This document shows, piece after piece, positions 63,857 through 64,000 of a DNA stretch of 64,000 bases. Below the pieces are notes generated by a model. That model searched no databases, was not told where the DNA came from, and worked only from the letters and a program-made list of their open reading frames with translations. How positions within the stretch are numbered: position 1 is the stretch's first letter; each line of letters starts with the position of its first letter. This stretch comes from Streptomyces lichenis (GTDB lineage Bacteria > Actinomycetota > Actinomycetes > Streptomycetales > Streptomycetaceae): the NCBI RefSeq assembly GCF_023218175.1, contig NZ_JALPTH010000012.1, forward strand, positions 124,001-188,000, written 5' to 3'. A program made the translations under genes and the position numbers.

Positions 63857-64000
63857 GTGGACCCAGGGGCCTCGCCGCCGACTGGTGGCTGGTACCAGAC
63901 GGTGCGGCTGCACTTCGGCCGCACGCTGCTGGTGGTGGGCGACGTCATGAGTCATGGCGTCGAGGCCGCCGGGGACATGAACATGAACGTGTGTCGAGGA
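63857..64000 (+). pseudogene. SpoIIE/PP2C phosphatase fragment
   Basis: An open frame running off the window reads GGWYQTVRLHFGRTLLVVGD then VMSHGVEAAGDMNMNV. This is the metal-binding start of a SpoIIE-type serine phosphatase domain, normally GGDWYDxxxLPDGRxxLxxGDVMGHG. The leading Asp of GGDWY and the Gly of MGHG are missing or changed, and a stop 30 bases upstream leaves no N-terminus. It is a truncated, probably dead gene, though the rest lies outside the window. Confidence 0.6.

Noticed and set aside
63548..63955. A 135-codon minus-strand frame near the right edge
   Set aside because: It overlaps a recognisable SpoIIE phosphatase fragment on the plus strand and a repeat; no start site or family features.

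Overview
The window is very GC-rich actinobacterial DNA. Gene content and order point to Streptomyces: biotin, urease, MurT/GatD and subtilisin-inhibitor genes, a SapB-type morphogen cluster, G/C-biased third codon positions and many GTG starts. No rRNA operon, CRISPR array or intact insertion sequence was seen.

Layout. 1-7.6 kb: a methyltransferase, an SDR reductase, a 650-base repeat-rich spacer, then a biotin locus (bioB-bioA-bioD-VOC on the minus strand, bioF diverging from bioB). 7.8-10.8 kb: a serine-kinase-like ATPase; a secreted NlpC/P60 hydrolase behind a c-di-AMP (ydaO-type) riboswitch; a ClpP-like protein that has lost all three catalytic residues; and a divergent orphan YefM-type antitoxin, with a TGTACA operator between the last two. 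At 10.9 kb lies an unusual tRNA-like sequence. 11.2-15.9 kb: a complete urease operon ureABCFGD. 16-19 kb: DUF4190, PlsC, STAS, MSMEG_6728-type and VOC genes. 19.4-26.8 kb: a class III lanthipeptide cluster, ramC-ramS-ramA-ramB with convergent ramR; the 42-residue precursor is almost certainly that of SapB, the surfactant that helps aerial hyphae rise. 27-49 kb is housekeeping-like: SSI protease inhibitor, CtaG, phosphofructokinase, MurT/GatD, peptide deformylase, a TetR/acyl-CoA dehydrogenase pair, glutathione peroxidase, TesB, a Ski2-like helicase, a heterodimeric ABC exporter with one dead ATP site, a MarR/ABC exporter pair, a 19-codon mini-gene with its own Shine-Dalgarno and terminator, an MltG-like protein and a flavoprotein.

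49.3-63.4 kb is a genomic island. It sits at the 3' end of a yjbQ gene, and 55 bases of that 3' end recur 13.7 kb away as a 95% direct repeat, like attL/attR. Next to the left repeat are decayed parts of a pSAM2-like integrative element (replication initiator, excisionase, tyrosine integrase), all broken. The cargo is a polymorphic-toxin locus on the minus strand: a 1209-aa secreted DNRLRE/LamG protein, a 2319-aa RHS protein with a HINT domain and a short C-terminal toxin, and an overlapping CdiI-like immunity gene. A third partial repeat and a SpoIIE-phosphatase fragment at the right edge suggest repeated insertion at this site.

Products inferred to act together: BioF/A/D/B make biotin; UreABC with UreFGD form nickel urease; RamC modifies RamS and RamA/RamB export it under RamR; MurT/GatD amidate lipid II; the RHS toxin, its immunity protein and the LamG partner form one competition module.
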